In this document: in pieces, positions 25,466 through 34,337 of the stretch
How the letters are laid out: each line of letters starts with the position of its first letter
Numbering within the stretch: position 1 is the first letter of the stretch
Origin: an uncultured Eubacterium sp.
GTDB taxonomy: Bacteria; Bacillota; Clostridia; Lachnospirales; Lachnospiraceae
Assembly (NCBI GenBank): GCA_949959185.1
Contig: CATLIX010000006.1
Span: forward strand, 30,250-94,249
Direction of reading: 5' to 3'
DNA: 64,000 nt
Program-made: the position numbers and the translations under genes
Notes under the pieces: model-generated
What the model saw: only the letters and a program-made list of their open reading frames with translations
Told to the model about the DNA's origin: nothing
Databases searched by the model: none

Positions 25466-26752
25466 TTATTTATAGTAATCAAATTCCAGACCGTACATCC
25501 GTACGGTATCTCCTTCGGAAATTCCGGCGTTTTCCAGGTCTTCCAGGATTCCCTGTTCCCGCAGAAATTTCTGAAAAAACAGAAATCCCTTTTCTGAATC
25601 AATATTGGTATATCCAAGCATTTTTTCAATTTTCGGGCCTTCTACCACATAGACATTATTTTCCTCGTCATATTCCACAGTGCAGGCTTCTTCCTGGAAT
25701 ATGGCGGTTTCCGGAAAGAACTCCTGTTCATAGACAATGGGAGTATCATCCATGCCGGAAAGAAGGTCATTGACATAATACAGTAATTCCTTTAATCCCT
25801 GTCCGCTGACGGCAGATATGGGAAAAACGCGGATTCCCTGAGATTCAAATTCTGCTTTTAACAGAGGGATGGCACTTTCTGATTCATCATAAATGGCGTC
25901 CGTTTTATTTGCGGCAATAACCTGAGGCTTTTTCAAGAGCTGGGGATTGTAATTTTCCAGTTCCCGATTGATGGCATAAATATCTGCCACAGGATCTCTT
26001 CCCTCTACGGAAGCGGCGTCCACCATATGAATCATAACGCGGGTCCGCTCGATATGCTTCAGGAAAGCATGGCCCAGTCCTACTCCTTCGGAAGCTCCCT
26101 CAATTAAACCGGGAATGTCTGCAATCACAAATCCTCCGGCGTCTTCCAGATCAACTACACCCAGATTGGGATTTAAAGTGGTAAAATGGTAATTTGCAAT
26201 TTTAGGCCGGGCATTGGTCACACGGGCTAACAGTGTGGATTTTCCCACATTGGGAAATCCAACCAGTCCCACGTCCGCAATCACTTTCAGCTCCAGACGG
26301 ACTTCCAGTTCCATACCGGGCTGTCCAGGCTGGGCATATTTCGGCGCCTGCATGGTGGCGGTGGCATAATGCTGATTTCCCAGTCCGCCTCTGCCGCCTT
26401 TCAGAATAATCTGGCGTTTGTTTTCTCCGGACATATCGGCGATGACTTTGTCACTTTCTGCGTCGCGGATGATGGTTCCGGCAGGTACTTTGACAATCAG
26501 ATCTTCCCCGTTTTTGCCGTGGCAGTTGCGTTTCCTGCCGTCCTCACCGTTCTCTGCTGCGTATTTCCGCCGGTGTCTGAAATCGGTGAGGGTATTCAGC
26601 CCTTCGTCTACCTGAAAAATCAGGTTACCTCCATGGCCTCCGTCACCGCCGTCCGGCCCGCCGTTAGGAACATATTTTTCTCGTCGGAAAGAGACATGCC
26701 CATTGCCGCCTTTCCCTGATTTTATTATAATTTTTGCACTGTCTGCAAACAT
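25466..26752 (-). CDS. obgE: GTPase Obg (ObgE/CgtA)
   Basis: Essential GTPase for late 50S assembly. Three domains: the glycine-rich Obg fold (SGKGGNGHVSFRREKYVPNG, 12-31), the G domain with G1 GFPNVGKST, G3 DIPGLIEGA and G4 ANKTD, and the C-terminal OCT domain (about 345-428). 428 aa is the Firmicute norm. Preceded by rpmA at 89 nt; that gap holds no obvious terminator. Confidence 0.98.
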   Translation of the reverse strand: MFADSAKIIIKSGKGGNGHVSFRREKYVPNGGPDGGDGGHGGNLIFQVDEGLNTLTDFRHRRKYAAENGEDGRKRNCHGKNGEDLIVKVPAGTIIRDAESDKVIADMSGENKRQIILKGGRGGLGNQHYATATMQAPKYAQPGQPGMELEVRLELKVIADVGLVGFPNVGKSTLLARVTNARPKIANYHFTTLNPNLGVVDLEDAGGFVIADIPGLIEGASEGVGLGHAFLKHIERTRVMIHMVDAASVEGRDPVADIYAINRELENYNPQLLKKPQVIAANKTDAIYDESESAIPLLKAEFESQGIRVFPISAVSGQGLKELLYYVNDLLSGMDDTPIVYEQEFFPETAIFQEEACTVEYDEENNVYVVEGPKIEKMLGYTNIDSEKGFLFFQKFLREQGILEDLENAGISEGDTVRMYGLEFDYYK

Positions 26753-26841
26753 GGTTTATACCTCATAATTGTGATAAAAACAGCCGTATGAAAAGAATAG
26801 ACCCGGCTATTCAGTCGAGTCTATCAGTGGTATCATGCAGT

Positions 26842-27135
26842 CTACTGTTCGTTGCCTGCTACTGGATATACGGAAGCCTGTTTTTTATCTCTTCCTTTTC
26901 TTTCAAATCTCAGAACGCCGTCAACCTTGGCGAATAATGTATCATCTCCGCCCTTTCCAACATTCACCCCAGGATGAATTCTGGTTCCGCGCTGTCTGTA
27001 TAAAATATTTCCAGCCTTGACAAACTGTCCGTCAGCTCTTTTTGCACCCAACCGTTTAGATTCGGAATCTCTGCCGTTCTTGGTAGAACCAACTCCCTTT
27101 TTATGAGCGAAAAACTGAAGATTCATATTCAACAT
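26842..27135 (-). CDS. rpmA: Ribosomal protein bL27 with Prp-cleaved N-terminal extension
   Basis: 97 residues. The N-terminus [18 protein letters not shown] carries the nine-residue Firmicute extension ending in QFF; the mature protein begins AHKKG after removal by the protease Prp, whose gene is directly upstream. The rest ([29 protein letters not shown]) is the standard L27. SD AGGAGGTG is the end of prp, so the two are coupled. Confidence 0.98.
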   Translation of the reverse strand: MLNMNLQFFAHKKGVGSTKNGRDSESKRLGAKRADGQFVKAGNILYRQRGTRIHPGVNVGKGGDDTLFAKVDGVLRFERKGRDKKQASVYPVAGNEQ

Positions 27136-27138
27136 GTT

Positions 27139-27468
27139 CTACACCTCCTCGAATGTAAGCGAAACATACTTTTTGCCGTAATTTTTCTGTATTCCCTGTA
27201 AACCCAGAACCAGTGAACGGAGCAACAGCAGGGAGCTTTCAGAGTATCCCTCTTTCAGGGAAAAATCAATCCGTCCCGTATCAGAATCCGTCGTCAGATC
27301 AAACCTGTCTGATACAAGCTGTTCCACAGAATTAATGGCATTTATCACCAGAACTGAAACTGCGGCACAGACAATATCTTCTCCGGAAACAGCGTATCCT
27401 GCGTGTCCCTTACAGCGAAATGCTGTGTATTCCTGTTCTCTGTTTTTATAAACTGTGATACAGATCAT
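27139..27468 (-). CDS. prp: Ribosomal-processing cysteine protease Prp (YsxB)
   Basis: 109 residues. The catalytic dyad is visible as His in CKGHAGYA (about residue 22) and Cys in SGEDIVCAAVS (about 34). Prp removes the extension from L27 so that the peptidyl-transferase-facing N-terminus is exposed. Located between rplU and rpmA as expected. Confidence 0.96.
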   Translation of the reverse strand: MICITVYKNREQEYTAFRCKGHAGYAVSGEDIVCAAVSVLVINAINSVEQLVSDRFDLTTDSDTGRIDFSLKEGYSESSLLLLRSLVLGLQGIQKNYGKKYVSLTFEEV

Positions 27469-27482
27469 AATATTCCTGTCAC

Positions 27483-27788
27483 TTAACCATTAATCTTTTC
27501 AATCTTTACTTTGGTGAAGGACTGTCTGTGACCGTTCTTCTTGTGATAGCCGGTTTTTCTCTTATACTTGTAAACGATGACTTTCTTTCCTCTTCCGTTT
27601 TCCACTACGGAAGCCTCAACAGTTGCGTTTGCTGCATCTGTTCCAACTTTCAGAGAACCGTCGTTTACTGCCAGTACATCGTCAAAAGTAACTTTTTCAC
27701 CAGCTTCCAGACCAAGTTTTTCAATGGTAATGATATCGCCTTCAGATACTTTGTACTGTTTACCACCTGTTGCTATAATTGCGTACAT
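27483..27788 (-). CDS. rplU: Ribosomal protein bL21
   Basis: 101 residues; [18 protein letters not shown] is the canonical start, and [15 protein letters not shown] the conserved rRNA-binding end. SD AGGAGGTG. First gene of the maturation run, with its own promoter and leader. Confidence 0.98.
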   Translation of the reverse strand: MYAIIATGGKQYKVSEGDIITIEKLGLEAGEKVTFDDVLAVNDGSLKVGTDAANATVEASVVENGRGKKVIVYKYKRKTGYHKKNGHRQSFTKVKIEKING

Positions 27789-27866
27789 ATGGCACCTCCT
27801 ATTATCATTACTCGCCAGTTATGGTGCTGCAACTGCAGTCTTTCAAACCTCACTGTGCGGCATACT
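27789..27866 (-). ncRNA. L21 leader (putative cis-regulatory 5' UTR)
   Basis: About 77 nt lie between the predicted start of transcription and rplU. The RNA can fold around GCCGCAC...and CTGCAGTTGCAG, and its position matches the L21 leader known upstream of rplU in Firmicutes. Assignment rests on position and size; a covariance search was not possible. Confidence 0.55.
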
Positions 27867-27871
27867 CATAG

Positions 27872-27900
27872 AGAATAGCACAAAAGTGCTGACAAGTCAA
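27872..27900 (-). promoter_or_regulatory. Promoter of the rplU run
   Basis: Minus-strand TTGACT and TATTCT, 17-nt spacer, overlapping the end of the RNase G gene. The spacer contains AGCAC-tttt-GTGCT, a small hairpin. Confidence 0.7.
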
Positions 27901-29093
27901 TGGTTTTTTACCTGTTCTGCCAGAGATTTTCTGACTTTTTTCCGTGTCACTTCCACAAGGTTCAGTTTTGTCCGGTCCACTACCTGAACCGGGACAGAAT
28001 CTGTGCGGACTGCGCTGCGTAATGTCTGCATCAGAAGTTCCTGGGCCTCTGCGGACTTCATGTCAATAAAATCTATAATAATGATACCGGAAAGATTGCG
28101 GAGCCTGAGCTGACGCGCCAGCTCCCAGGCAGCCTCCAGATTAATCTTAAGGTAATGTTCCTGCGCCTGTTTTCCGGAAATGCTTTTGCCTGAATTTACA
28201 TCCACTACCGTTAAAGCCTCCGTGGGCTGTATAATTAAATAGCCTCCGGATTTCAGCCATACCTTTTCCTGAAGGGCTTCCTGCAGCCGGATGTCCAGAT
28301 GGTAAAGTTTGTTCAGGCTTAACAGGCTGTCTTCATAAAAAGTAAGTTTCTGTTTTTCTTCCGGTTGGGCATGTTCAAAATAAGAGCTGATTTTTTCTGA
28401 AAGTTCCCGGTCGTCGGTAATTACTGTTTCCAGCTGTGAGCGGTTCAGGCCCTGAAGGACATGGAGATATTCCGGCGTACTCTCTTTCAGGCAGGAAAAA
28501 ACGGTGCGGCAGGGAGCGGTCTTCTTAAGATATATAAACTCTTCCTTTAATTTCTCATACTCATTTAAAATCTCCTGTCTGGAAGCAAATGTTGCATTTG
28601 TGCGGACAATTATTCCAAAATCACTGTTTTTCTCAAAAGTTAAATCCTGCCTTAATTCTTCCCGCTTTTCTTCGTCCAGTTTTCTGGAAATACCCAGAGT
28701 GATATTCTCACTGGTCAGAACAAGATAATTTCCTGTGAGGTTCAGGTTGGTGGTGACTCTGGGAGGTTTGGATTTGCTGCTTTCCTGAGATACCTGTACC
28801 ACAAGTTCGTCTCCCTGTACCAGCCTGGGGCTGTTAATCTTTTTCACATACAGAGGATGTTTCAGTTCTTCCAGAGGATAGTAACAGGATGTGCCCGGAG
28901 CAATCTCAATAAAGGCGGCGTTCAGGTTTTTTACGATATTTTTTACCCGGCCCACATAAATATTTCCCAGAATGCTCTGCTGCCCGTCAGGTTCCAGATG
29001 AAGTTCCAGTATTTTTTTTCCCTGATAAAGTGCAGTTGCAATATAAGTTCTGTTATTCCACTTAAGCCTGGTCACCAGCAATGTCGTTCCCAT
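27897..29093 (-). CDS. rng: Ribonuclease E/G family protein
   Basis: 398 residues. N-terminal S1-like RNA-binding region (GNIYVGRVKNIVKNLNAAFI), then the RNase E/G catalytic core with metal-binding Asp in TVVDVNSGKS and IIIDFIDMKS. The ORF opens at GTG 29108, but GTGAGGAC sets the start at ATG 29093. The protein ends right after LVEVTRKKVRKSL, so the CPxC zinc-link of the E. coli enzymes is absent, as in other short Firmicute forms. 5' end overlaps the preceding gene by 32 nt. Confidence 0.92.
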   Translation of the reverse strand: MGTTLLVTRLKWNNRTYIATALYQGKKILELHLEPDGQQSILGNIYVGRVKNIVKNLNAAFIEIAPGTSCYYPLEELKHPLYVKKINSPRLVQGDELVVQVSQESSKSKPPRVTTNLNLTGNYLVLTSENITLGISRKLDEEKREELRQDLTFEKNSDFGIIVRTNATFASRQEILNEYEKLKEEFIYLKKTAPCRTVFSCLKESTPEYLHVLQGLNRSQLETVITDDRELSEKISSYFEHAQPEEKQKLTFYEDSLLSLNKLYHLDIRLQEALQEKVWLKSGGYLIIQPTEALTVVDVNSGKSISGKQAQEHYLKINLEAAWELARQLRLRNLSGIIIIDFIDMKSAEAQELLMQTLRSAVRTDSVPVQVVDRTKLNLVEVTRKKVRKSLAEQVKNH

Positions 29094-29937
29094 AAATAAT
29101 GTCCTCACCTAATTCTCCCAGTGCGAAAAATTCCGGAAATGTTTTCTTTTTTTCTGTCCAGGATTGCTTTAACTGTTTCAGGTATTTTTCGTATAATTTC
29201 CGCTCCTGCTCTCCTTTTACAGGAATTTCTTCCGATTTTGCATAAACTTCAAGACGATGTATCTGAATGTCCCAGGGCTCATAATCCTGATTGCAGAATC
29301 TGCTGAAGGCTTCCAGTACAAGTTCCGGCTTAATATTGTCGCTGCTTCCGGTACATACCCTTAAGAAGATTCCATGATTTCCGGCAGGAGTCTCTTTCAG
29401 ATTCGGGTATTCTTCCTGGAGGTTTACCATCTTCATCTCATAGATTAAGGGCTTTAAGTTTAACTCCATCCGGCTTTTTTTGGTCTGTTTGGTAATCAGA
29501 ATTTCCTGCTGGCCCTCATAAAAATCATGAATCTGCTGCCTGAGACGTTCCGGTGAGGAAAAAAGTCCTTTCTGTTCCTCTCCGGCATACAGGAGATAAT
29601 CGGCGGCTGCCACCAGAGACATGGCGGTCTTGGCTGTATCCGGCAGCTTTTTGTATTCCAGAACAGAGATTCCTTCCACCATAACACGGTTTAAGTCTTC
29701 CAGGGATTCCTGGCTGGATTTGGAAGATTTTACTTCGATATCAAAGTATTCTCCGTCGCTGGTGACGCCCACGCCCAGGGGCGCTGCAAAGGACATAATC
29801 TGATGGGGGCTGTAGCCTTCGGAATAGGAAATGTCAATCCCCGCCCGCCGGATGGCTTTCTGGAAATAGCGCATCATATCCAGATGTCCCACAAATTTCA
29901 TTACCCCGTATTTCTGAAATTTAATTCTGATGTTCAA
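29062..29937 (-). CDS. TIGR03936 / DUF2344 radical-SAM-associated protein
   Basis: 291 residues from TTG 29937, chosen because AAAGGAGGT lies 7 nt upstream; the longer frame to 29976 begins inside the radical-SAM gene without an SD. First residues NIRIKFQKYGVMKFVGHLDMM and GYSPHQIMSFAAPLGVGVTSDGEY are family signatures. It is always paired with the TIGR03960 protein, often as one fused gene; the function is unknown, with tRNA or rRNA modification a reasonable guess from the RNase G/L21 neighbourhood. Confidence 0.88.
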   Translation of the reverse strand: MNIRIKFQKYGVMKFVGHLDMMRYFQKAIRRAGIDISYSEGYSPHQIMSFAAPLGVGVTSDGEYFDIEVKSSKSSQESLEDLNRVMVEGISVLEYKKLPDTAKTAMSLVAAADYLLYAGEEQKGLFSSPERLRQQIHDFYEGQQEILITKQTKKSRMELNLKPLIYEMKMVNLQEEYPNLKETPAGNHGIFLRVCTGSSDNIKPELVLEAFSRFCNQDYEPWDIQIHRLEVYAKSEEIPVKGEQERKLYEKYLKQLKQSWTEKKKTFPEFFALGELGEDIIYGNDIAGDQA

Positions 29938-31792
29938 TGCAGACACCTCCTTTCCACACAGCGGCGCCGCAGCCATTGCACTGCTGTCTGCAGTTTGGCG
30001 TCACTTCTCCCTTTTGCGCCCGTTCCCATTCTCTTTTCAAAAATTCTTTTGAAACGCCGCAATCAATAAAATCCCAGGGCAGGATTTCGCCGGTGCTTCT
30101 GGTACGCAGATTGTAAAAATCAATGGAAATCCCGCATTCCTCAAAAGCCTCCATCCATTTTTGGTTATCAAAAAATTCGCTCCAGGCGTCGAATATGCAG
30201 CCTTTTTCATATGCCCTGACCAGAACCTGTCCCACTCTCCGGTCCCCTCTGGCAAAAACGCCTTCCAGAACCGTAACGTCAGCTTCATGCCAGTTGTACT
30301 TTAAACTCTTCCGGTTTAACTGTTCTTTCACTTCTTCATTGACTGTTCCGGCACAGGCCAGATAATCTTCCTGTTTCAGCATGGGCGCCCACTGAAATGG
30401 CGTAAAGGGTTTAGGCACGAAAAAGGAAGTGCTGATGGTAATCTGGCATTTTCCGTTGCGCCGGTCTTTGGGAATTTCATAATATCTGCGGGCAATTTTG
30501 TCTGCAAGCCGGGGGATTTCCTTTCGGTCTTCCTCTGTTTCCGTGGGCAGCCCCAGCATAAAATACAGCTTGACTTTCTGCCAGCCCCCTGCAAAGGCAA
30601 GGCCTGCGCCTTCCAGAATCACTTCTTCGGTGAGGCCTTTGTTTATTACATTTCTCAGTCTTTGAGAGCCTGCTTCCGGTGCAAAGGTCAGGCTGCTTTT
30701 CCGGATATCCTGAACTTTACTCATAACATCCAGAGAAAATGCGTCAATGCGCAGGGAAGGAAGGGAAATGTTGACGCCCTGTTCTTTGGCGTCCATCAGG
30801 TAATTTATCAGTTCAGGGAGATGGCTGTAATCACTGGAACTTAACGAACTTAAAGAGATTTCTTCATGTCCGGTGTTTCCCAGCATTTCACGGGCCCATT
30901 CCTTTAACATGTTCACGTCACGTTCTCTGGTGGGCCGGTAAATCATGCCTGCCTGGCAGAACCGGCAGCCCCGGATACATCCCCGCTGAATTTCCAGCAC
31001 CACCCGGTCCTGGGTTGCTTTTATAAAAGGAACCAGGGGGTTACGGGGATAATGGGTATGGCTGATATCCATCTGGATTTCTTTTTTTACCGTGGCCGGC
31101 ACATCTTCATATTTTGGATGAAAAGCCGCAATGGTTCCGTCCTCCCCATATTCCACCTGGTAAAGGGAAGGAACATAGATGCCCGGCAGATGGCTGGCGG
31201 CACGTAAAAATTCCCTGCGGTCTGCGCCCTGGGATTTCATGGATTTGTATAAATCAAACAAATCGTCGTATCGTGTTTCTCCCTCTCCGATGTAAAACAG
31301 GTCAAAGAACTCGGCCAGGGGTTCCGGATTGTACGTGCAGGGGCCGCCGCCGATGACAATGGGATGTTCCCCCGTGCGGCTTTCGGCCGAAAAAGGGATA
31401 TTGCTTAAGTCCAGAATTTGAAGAATATTAGTATAACACATTTCGTACTGTATGGTGATACCAAGGAAATCCATATCTTTCACCGGAGACTGGGTTTCCA
31501 GTGTAAACAGGGGAATCTGCTGCTCTTTCATAATGCTGTGCAGGTCGCTCCAGGGGGAATAGACCCGTTCGCAGTATACATCCTCCCGTTTGTTGAACAT
31601 ATCATATAAAATCTGGATGCCCAGATGGGACATGCCGATTTCGTATACATCCGGAAAACACATGGCAAACCGGATGGCCACGGTTTCCGGATTTTTTCTG
31701 ACCATATTGACTTCGTTGCCGATGTATCGGGCAGGTTTGTCAATATTCAGGAGTATTTCATCGCTCAGTGCTAATTGTTTCATATTTTTCAT
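29921..31792 (-). CDS. TIGR03960 family B12-binding-like radical SAM protein
   Basis: 623 residues. The N-terminal half resembles a B12-binding domain (FPDVYEIGMSHLGIQILYDM; EHPIVIGGGPCTYNPEPLAE). The radical SAM cluster motif CxxxCxxC is in RGCIRGCRFCQAGM near 276. A C-terminal TIGR03960-specific part contains CGVSKEFLKREW and the Cys-rich ends CRQQCNGCG. Overlaps the TIGR03936 gene by 17 nt. Substrate unknown. Confidence 0.92.
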   Translation of the reverse strand: MKNMKQLALSDEILLNIDKPARYIGNEVNMVRKNPETVAIRFAMCFPDVYEIGMSHLGIQILYDMFNKREDVYCERVYSPWSDLHSIMKEQQIPLFTLETQSPVKDMDFLGITIQYEMCYTNILQILDLSNIPFSAESRTGEHPIVIGGGPCTYNPEPLAEFFDLFYIGEGETRYDDLFDLYKSMKSQGADRREFLRAASHLPGIYVPSLYQVEYGEDGTIAAFHPKYEDVPATVKKEIQMDISHTHYPRNPLVPFIKATQDRVVLEIQRGCIRGCRFCQAGMIYRPTRERDVNMLKEWAREMLGNTGHEEISLSSLSSSDYSHLPELINYLMDAKEQGVNISLPSLRIDAFSLDVMSKVQDIRKSSLTFAPEAGSQRLRNVINKGLTEEVILEGAGLAFAGGWQKVKLYFMLGLPTETEEDRKEIPRLADKIARRYYEIPKDRRNGKCQITISTSFFVPKPFTPFQWAPMLKQEDYLACAGTVNEEVKEQLNRKSLKYNWHEADVTVLEGVFARGDRRVGQVLVRAYEKGCIFDAWSEFFDNQKWMEAFEECGISIDFYNLRTRSTGEILPWDFIDCGVSKEFLKREWERAQKGEVTPNCRQQCNGCGAAVWKGGVCIEHQN

Positions 31793-31838
31793 TCCTTTTC
31801 AGAGTATGTTGCTCAGACCATTATAACAATCCTAATCA

Positions 31839-31978
31839 TTATGTAATATATTTCCTCAATTTCTGATACAGCTTCTCACTGATCCGTATTCCATTTTCCT
31901 TCAGCCCTTCAATACATTTTCTTCTTCAAATTCTTCTGGTACATCAATTTCTGCCTTTATCATTGTCCTAGCAATCAT
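31839..31978 (-). pseudogene. Relic of a toxin-antitoxin-like locus
   Basis: Reading the minus strand, MIARTMIKAEIDVPEEF continues to a stop at LKG; after a frame change the sequence reads EGLKENGIRISEKLYQKLRK and stops. The second piece resembles the C-terminal end of DUF3368 PIN-like toxins, and the first an antitoxin-type N-terminus. Together they look like a deletion fusion plus frameshift. Similarity was judged by eye on short pieces, so the family is tentative. Confidence 0.4.
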
Positions 31979-32035
31979 CTCCTTATTTTTACAAGTATGT
32001 TTTTATTCATATTATATACTTTTTACCTTATCCTT

Positions 32036-32069
32036 ACAACAAAAAAGTCAATACAACAAAAAAGTCAAT
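32036..32069. repeat. 17-bp tandem duplication
   Basis: ACAACAAAAAAGTCAAT occurs twice in a row in the A/T-rich gap between the relic and the terminator. No further copies were seen. Confidence 0.85.
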
Positions 32070-32095
32070 AATTGAAACCCTTAAGAAATTCCCAA

Positions 32096-32126
32096 AAACC
32101 GAGAGAGATTATTTCCCTCCCGGTTT
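32096..32126 (-). terminator. Intrinsic terminator, minus direction
   Basis: On the minus strand AAACCGGGAGGGA pairs with TCTCTCTCGGTTT (G-T wobbles) and ends in TTTTT. It closes the transcription unit of the genes at 32.1-34.1 kb. Confidence 0.7.
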
Positions 32127-32226
32127 AATTATAAGCAATGTAATCCAATGCCATATCCATGTTATGCAGTTCATTCTCCACCTCGATTTGTGTAACAGTA
32201 TGGTAAAAAACTTTCTTTATATACAT
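32125..32226 (-). CDS. Possible 33-residue peptide gene
   Basis: Reads MYIKKVFYHTVTQIEVENEL and ends in LDYIAYN; an in-frame ATG at 32238 gives 37 residues. No good SD. The stop codon lies inside the terminator stem and the amphipathic, acidic composition looks protein-like, so it may be a small gene or the tail of a lost one. Confidence 0.3.
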   Translation of the reverse strand: MYIKKVFYHTVTQIEVENELHNMDMALDYIAYN

Positions 32227-32257
32227 CTGTTTCCACATAAACTGTGCATATTATCTG

Positions 32258-32590
32258 TTACTTCTGTTTACTGCCTGCCTCCATACTGATATGAAACACT
32301 TCTTCCAGTTCTTCCACTGGCAGGGGATTCCATTCCAGCTGTTCCCAGACGTCCTGGGTCTTATACTGCTGAAAAGTAATCTGCTTCTGGTCGCAGTACA
32401 CAAAGGCGGCAAAAATCAGAACGGCTATCATGGTCCGCAGGCCAAGGCTGGAAAAATGGATTTCCTCCTGCGGGTTTTCTCTCGCTGCACCGCCCTTTCT
32501 CCGGTCCGGTACTTCCCGATAAAAAGATTCCCGAATCCGGTCTACATAATCTCTCCGCTCTGTAACAGTTTCTTCCATTGATTTTATCAT
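32258..32590 (-). CDS. Small single-pass membrane protein, unknown
   Basis: 110 residues: an acidic/basic cytoplasmic N-terminus of about 50 residues (RRDYVDRIRESFYREVPDRR), one helix (LRTMIAVLIFAAFVYC, about 51-66) and a short outer tail rich in Glu. SD CAGGAGA. No family recognised. It follows the DUF6179/DUF6323-like pair and precedes a terminator. Confidence 0.7.
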   Translation of the reverse strand: MIKSMEETVTERRDYVDRIRESFYREVPDRRKGGAARENPQEEIHFSSLGLRTMIAVLIFAAFVYCDQKQITFQQYKTQDVWEQLEWNPLPVEELEEVFHISMEAGSKQK

Positions 32591-32654
32591 GGCTTCTCCT
32601 GAAAAATTCTTTGTTACAGTTTAGTAGAAAAGCATTGGAAAAATACATGTTTTT

Positions 32655-33470
32655 TCAGAATTGTCCGTTTTTTATCCGCACTGCTACGTCTTTCACATGG
32701 CTTTTCAGATATGCCGTAATATCTGAATCCCTCTGCCAGTATGTCTCTGCAAATTTTACCGTAAGTTCTGCCAGATGTATTTCCAGTTCATCGTAAGTCA
32801 GAGGCTCGCACCATTTTATAATCTGCTGTCGCTCTGATTCCGTAAAGCCTGCGGTTTCCAGAGGTTTTTTCAGCATAATATGAACCATCAGGTTTAAAAA
32901 GACAGCGTTTCCCAGATTTTCCACACTGTTTTCGTAATCGCCCAGGGAATGTTCCAGCACCTGCCTGATATAGGACGCATCCATTGTCTGCAAAAAGCGC
33001 TGTTCCTGATAAATGATTTTTATGTATTCATATACCGTGTCAACACCGGAATATGCACTGAGATCCGCGGGAACGGGATAATCCAGGGTAATGATGGTGT
33101 CCATGGGAGCAAATTTCATATCATACCACTTGAAAAATTCCGGGATTCCTTTTAAAATGGTATCTTTAAGGCAGATATTTCCGTACGTCCTGAAAAATGG
33201 CGTGAGAGAATTGCAGAGTTTCCGGAGCTCCTGCGCTTTTTCCTGTACAAGATGGAAACCCTGCCTGTAAGCCTCTTCGGCCAAAATGTTTTCCGGCAGG
33301 AGGGTTTCTGTTCCGGTGTTTTCGTATTCCCGGATACAGTACAGCACAGCTTCCATGAGCTGTTCGGCTCTTTCATAAGTGACAGATGTACTCTCAAATC
33401 CGGTGTACTGCCCCGCCAGTTTTGCCACAACCGGAATCAGTTCTTCCATTTCAAAATTTAATCTGCACAT
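32655..33470 (-). CDS. DUF6179-like protein of unknown function
   Basis: 271 residues, acidic, soluble, predicted mainly helical, no signal or catalytic motif seen. SD GGAGGAGC precedes the ATG. It resembles, from memory, proteins labelled DUF6179 that sit next to DUF6323 in Lachnospiraceae. Both genes and the small membrane protein run in one direction, which hints at a common role. Confidence 0.72.
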   Translation of the reverse strand: MCRLNFEMEELIPVVAKLAGQYTGFESTSVTYERAEQLMEAVLYCIREYENTGTETLLPENILAEEAYRQGFHLVQEKAQELRKLCNSLTPFFRTYGNICLKDTILKGIPEFFKWYDMKFAPMDTIITLDYPVPADLSAYSGVDTVYEYIKIIYQEQRFLQTMDASYIRQVLEHSLGDYENSVENLGNAVFLNLMVHIMLKKPLETAGFTESERQQIIKWCEPLTYDELEIHLAELTVKFAETYWQRDSDITAYLKSHVKDVAVRIKNGQF

Positions 33471-33527
33471 AATGCTCCTCCATTCTTTGTTAAAATAGAT
33501 AAATTTAAAACAGGATTTTATAAAATG

Positions 33528-34079
33528 TCAGGAAAGAAGTTCATATAGAGTATACAGATACACTTCTCTGTCCCATCGCTGTACTTCATCAAACTGTTCA
33601 TATTCTGCATATCCGTCACTTCCCTCATATCCGCGGTAACCCGCCCGGATGGCCTGGGCAAAGATATTCAGACAGGTGCCTTCCAGGTATTCCGGATCTC
33701 CGGAACAGACAGTCTCAAACTGTTCTTTCATAAAATGGAGCAACTCCGTGTCAGTAATCTCGTCCAGCATTTCATTCTTGTAGTGATAAAAGATTTCCTG
33801 AAGTCGAATGATGGTTTCGGTATAATTATCCATTGTAATATAATCAGAGTCACAGAATTCATAAATAATCTTTGGGAGAATGCTCTCAGAAAATTCCACG
33901 CGCTTCTGCTCTTTCAGGGTCTGCTTCTGCTCCGCAACCAGCAGTTCCACATCTTCCGGCGTCAGTGTAAGACCGAATTTTTCCGTATACCGGTTGGTTT
34001 CCAGTACGTTGGATATCTGCATTTTTCTGCCTGCTTCCATGAAATACTCTGACATAGTCCCTTTACTGTTTTTATCCAT
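33528..34079 (-). CDS. DUF6323-like protein of unknown function
   Basis: 183 residues, strongly acidic, helical, with N-terminal part NVLETNRYTEKFGLTLTPED and a C-terminal Tyr/Gly/Asp-rich stretch (YRGYEGSDGYAEYEQFDE). SD AAGGAGGAACTG. First gene of its unit. The family name is recalled, not verified; no biochemical role can be read from the sequence. Confidence 0.72.
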   Translation of the reverse strand: MDKNSKGTMSEYFMEAGRKMQISNVLETNRYTEKFGLTLTPEDVELLVAEQKQTLKEQKRVEFSESILPKIIYEFCDSDYITMDNYTETIIRLQEIFYHYKNEMLDEITDTELLHFMKEQFETVCSGDPEYLEGTCLNIFAQAIRAGYRGYEGSDGYAEYEQFDEVQRWDREVYLYTLYELLS

Positions 34080-34175
34080 GGCAGTTCCTCCTTTTCAGAT
34101 GACGGGTAAATCGTAACGTGATATAATGTAACATGTATATGTTGTTATTTCAAGTCTGGAAAAAACGTATTTTTA

Positions 34176-34184
34176 TGGTATAAT
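34176..34184 (+). promoter_or_regulatory. Extended -10 element of the small + strand module
   Basis: TGGTATAAT; the -35 region is weak (TGGAAA). It reads away from the DUF6323-like gene and lacks a normal gene downstream. Confidence 0.55.
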
Positions 34185-34337
34185 ATGCCTTGAGGAAGAG
34201 ACCTGAAGGCAGGGAAAGGATGGTGGCAAAATGAATGAAAAAGAGATTATTGATATTTCAATCAGGAGGAGCTGGAAGTATGAATAAAAGAAGGTCGTTA
34301 CAAAATGCTACAAGCAGCATTTTGTAACGACCTTCTT
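34185..34337 (+). ncRNA. Small structured transcript sharing its start with the 19.4-kb leader
   Basis: Begins ATGCCTTGAGG and continues to GACCTGAAGGCAG, the same elements as the 22-nt repeats at 19434-19547, with TGCCTT able to pair with AAGGCA. It then holds an 18-codon ORF (34231-34287, MNEKEIIDISIRRSWKYE) overlapped by a 15-codon ORF (34280-34327), and ends in a long hairpin. No full gene lies in 34080-34444. Could be a small RNA, a peptide-coding transcript or a decayed locus. Confidence 0.45.
34288..34337. terminator. Strong bidirectional terminator
   Basis: A perfect 22-bp stem (34288-34309 with 34316-34337) around a 6-nt loop. On the minus strand it ends in CTTTTATT, on the plus strand TTTTTT follows after about 9 nt. 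It separates the + module from the end of the his operon. Confidence 0.85.
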
